Origin: Accumulibacter sp. | GTDB taxonomy: Bacteria > Pseudomonadota > Gammaproteobacteria > Burkholderiales > Rhodocyclaceae | Direction: 5' to 3' | NCBI RefSeq assembly: GCF_023806635.1 | Contig: NZ_JAMTDQ010000063.1 | Span: 1-64,000, forward strand | Length of the DNA: 64,000 bases | Part shown: piece by piece, positions 62,816 through 64,000 of the stretch | Layout of the letters: every line of letters starts with the position of its first letter | Numbering within the stretch: position 1 is the stretch's first letter | The notes under the pieces: generated by a model | Seen by the model: only the letters and a program-made list of their open reading frames with translations | Database searches by the model: none | What the model was told of the DNA's origin: nothing | Program-made: the position numbers and the translations under genes

Positions 62816-63676
62816 ATGGCGGTCCGGCCGATCACCAACGCCCTGACGATCGACGTCGAGGATTACTTCCAGGTGTCCGCCCTGGCCCCGTACATCCCGC
62901 GGCACGAGTGGCCGCAGCGCCCCTGCCGGGTGGAACGGAACGTCGAGCGGATTCTGCTGATGCTCGACGAGAGCCGGGTCCGGGCGACCTTCTTCACGCT
63001 CGGCTGGATTGCCGAGCGCTACCCGCAACTGGTGAAGCGGATCGCTGCTGCCGGGCATGAAGTCGCCAGCCACGGCTTCGGTCACGAGCGCGCCAGTGAT
63101 CTCAGCCGGGCCGCGTTTGCCGCCGACATCCGGCGTGCCAAGGCGCTTCTCGAGGATGTTTCGGGCCAGCGGATCCGGGGCTACCGGGCGCCTAGCTTTT
63201 CGATCGGGGCGGACAACCTGTGGGCATTCGAGTGCCTGGCCGAGGCAGGCCACCAGTACAGTTCAAGCATCTATCCGATCCGCCACGATCACTACGGAAT
63301 GCCGGATGCGCCGCGTTTCGCGCATCGCGTGCAGCACGGCCTGCTCGAGCTGCCGGTGACGACCGCCCGCTTCCTCGATCGCAACTGGCCGGCCAGTGGC
63401 GGTGGCTACTTCCGGCTGCTGCCCTATGCTCTGTCGCGCTGGCTGTTGCGGCAGGTGAACCAGCGCGATGGGCAGCCGGCGATCTTCTACTTCCATCCGT
63501 GGGAGATCGACGCCGCGCAACCGCGCATTCCGGGACTCAGCTTCAAGACGCGTTTTCGCCACTACGTGAACCTGCAGCATACCGAAGGTCGGTTACGACG
63601 ACTGCTGGCGGACTTTCGCTGGGGTCGCATGGACGAGGTCTTCCTCGGCGCCGGCATTGGCGGAGCGACTGCATGA
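62816..63676 (+). CDS. XrtA-type polysaccharide deacetylase (NodB homology)
   Basis: The 286-residue protein has the NodB plan: TIDVEDYFQVSA (metal Asp-Asp near 12-14), ATFFTLGWIAERYP, HEVASHGFGHE with the metal His, and GYRAPSFSIG. It ends with FYFHPWEIDAAQPRIPG and FRHYVNL, typical of the exosortase-linked branch (TIGR03006). It likely removes acetyl groups from the polymer or its precursor. It has no signal peptide, so it would act in the cytoplasm. The FemAB-like gene overlaps its stop (ATGA). Confidence 0.92.
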   Translation: MAVRPITNALTIDVEDYFQVSALAPYIPRHEWPQRPCRVERNVERILLMLDESRVRATFFTLGWIAERYPQLVKRIAAAGHEVASHGFGHERASDLSRAAFAADIRRAKALLEDVSGQRIRGYRAPSFSIGADNLWAFECLAEAGHQYSSSIYPIRHDHYGMPDAPRFAHRVQHGLLELPVTTARFLDRNWPASGGGYFRLLPYALSRWLLRQVNQRDGQPAIFYFHPWEIDAAQPRIPGLSFKTRFRHYVNLQHTEGRLRRLLADFRWGRMDEVFLGAGIGGATA

Positions 63677-64000
63677 AGATGGGCAGCGACGAAGTCTCGG
63701 GGGTTGCCGCGGCGACGGCTCCACTCGTGGTCAGGCGCCTGCAGGTGGGCGATGTGGCCGCGGTCGCGCGTTGGGAAGCGTTCGTCGCAGAGTGTCCACA
63801 AGCGACCTTCTTTCATCGTGCTGGTTGGCAGCGAGTCATTGCCGACGTCTTCCGCCATCCGACGTACTTTCTCTATGCCGAACGGGCAGGGCGTGTCGAG
63901 GCGGTCCTGCCGCTGGCCCACGTGAAGAGCATGCTTTTCGGCAACGCCTTGGTGTCGCTGCCCTTCGCCGTGTACGGGGGGGTCGCTGCCGACAGCCAGG
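63673..64000 (+). CDS. FemAB-like XrtA/PEP-CTERM-associated protein, partial
   Basis: The first 109 codons are in the window and the gene runs off the right edge. FFHRAGWQRVIADVFRHPTY, then GRVEAVLPLAHVKSMLFGN and VSLPFAVYGGVAAD match the FemAB-related family of exosortase-A loci (TIGR03019 type), GNAT-fold proteins that add aminoacyl groups. The acceptor is unknown. ATG 63673 overlaps the deacetylase stop; ATG 63679 is also possible. Confidence 0.85.
   Translation, partial: MKMGSDEVSGVAAATAPLVVRRLQVGDVAAVARWEAFVAECPQATFFHRAGWQRVIADVFRHPTYFLYAERAGRVEAVLPLAHVKSMLFGNALVSLPFAVYGGVAADSQ

Overview
The window is GC-rich (about two thirds G+C) chromosomal DNA with tightly packed, mostly housekeeping genes. 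Gene content and order suggest a betaproteobacterium of the Rhodocyclales, resembling the Candidatus Accumulibacter / Azoarcus neighbourhood. Pointers are the ilvB-ilvH-ilvC-pssA-leuA order, the sigma factor-DUF3619-DUF3106-RDD cluster, the xseB-ispA-dxs-folE2 run and an exosortase A (XrtA/PEP-CTERM) type exopolysaccharide locus. The genus is an inference. I found no rRNA, tRNA, CRISPR array, transposase or prophage gene.

Layout. 1-1361: 5'-truncated family I.5 lipase running off the left edge, then a gene-free stretch. 1362-5311: 2,4-dienoyl-CoA reductase with a TetR regulator, facing a sulfurtransferase/SpoIIAA-like pair. 5456-9444: xseB-ispA-dxs-folE2 (DNA repair, isoprenoids, folate/queuosine precursor). 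9541-11566 (minus): rpsP-rimM-trmD-rplS. 11643-11816: non-coding element bounded by a perfect 24-bp inverted repeat. 12081-15401: PilZ-like unknown, YihY-type membrane protein, WrbA and DUF2069. 15453-21520 (minus): branched-chain amino acid genes with pssA; leuA has its own strong promoter and a long leader. 21656-23640: uncharacterised sigma-factor operon. 23657-25821 (minus): lptG and lptF. 25899-31205: pepA-holC-unknown-valS. 31465-35022 (minus): fused pabBC, tusA-like and bepA-like genes. 35165-36474: moaC-soxY-soxZ. 36549-40671: cold-shock gene, clpS-clpA, rraA and an ankyrin gene. 40797-47105 (minus): minCDE, then amgK-murU-pepP-ubiH. 47218-53215: lptD-surA-pdxA-rsmA. 53416-55178 (minus): xth, Crp/Fnr regulator and a DUF2892 membrane protein. 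55630-64000: start of the XrtA-type exopolysaccharide locus.

How the genes work together. Several envelope systems meet here: LPS transport (lptD, lptF, lptG), outer-membrane protein folding and quality control (surA, bepA-like), cell-wall sugar recycling (amgK, murU), septum placement (min) and exopolysaccharide polymerisation/export. The last group (outer-membrane export lipoprotein, chain-length protein, tyrosine autokinase, outer-membrane barrel, AAA ATPase, WecB epimerase, deacetylase, FemAB-like protein) follows the conserved order of loci linked to exosortase A. The exosortase itself and the glycosyltransferases would lie beyond the right edge.

Nothing here is a clearly new defence or mobile system. 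The strongest leads are the sigma-factor operon with a candidate new-type anti-sigma factor, the cryptic PilZ-like protein, the 24-bp inverted-repeat element, the CRP-type operator near the DUF2892 gene, and two genes (wrbA, clpS) whose -10 boxes predict leaderless mRNAs.
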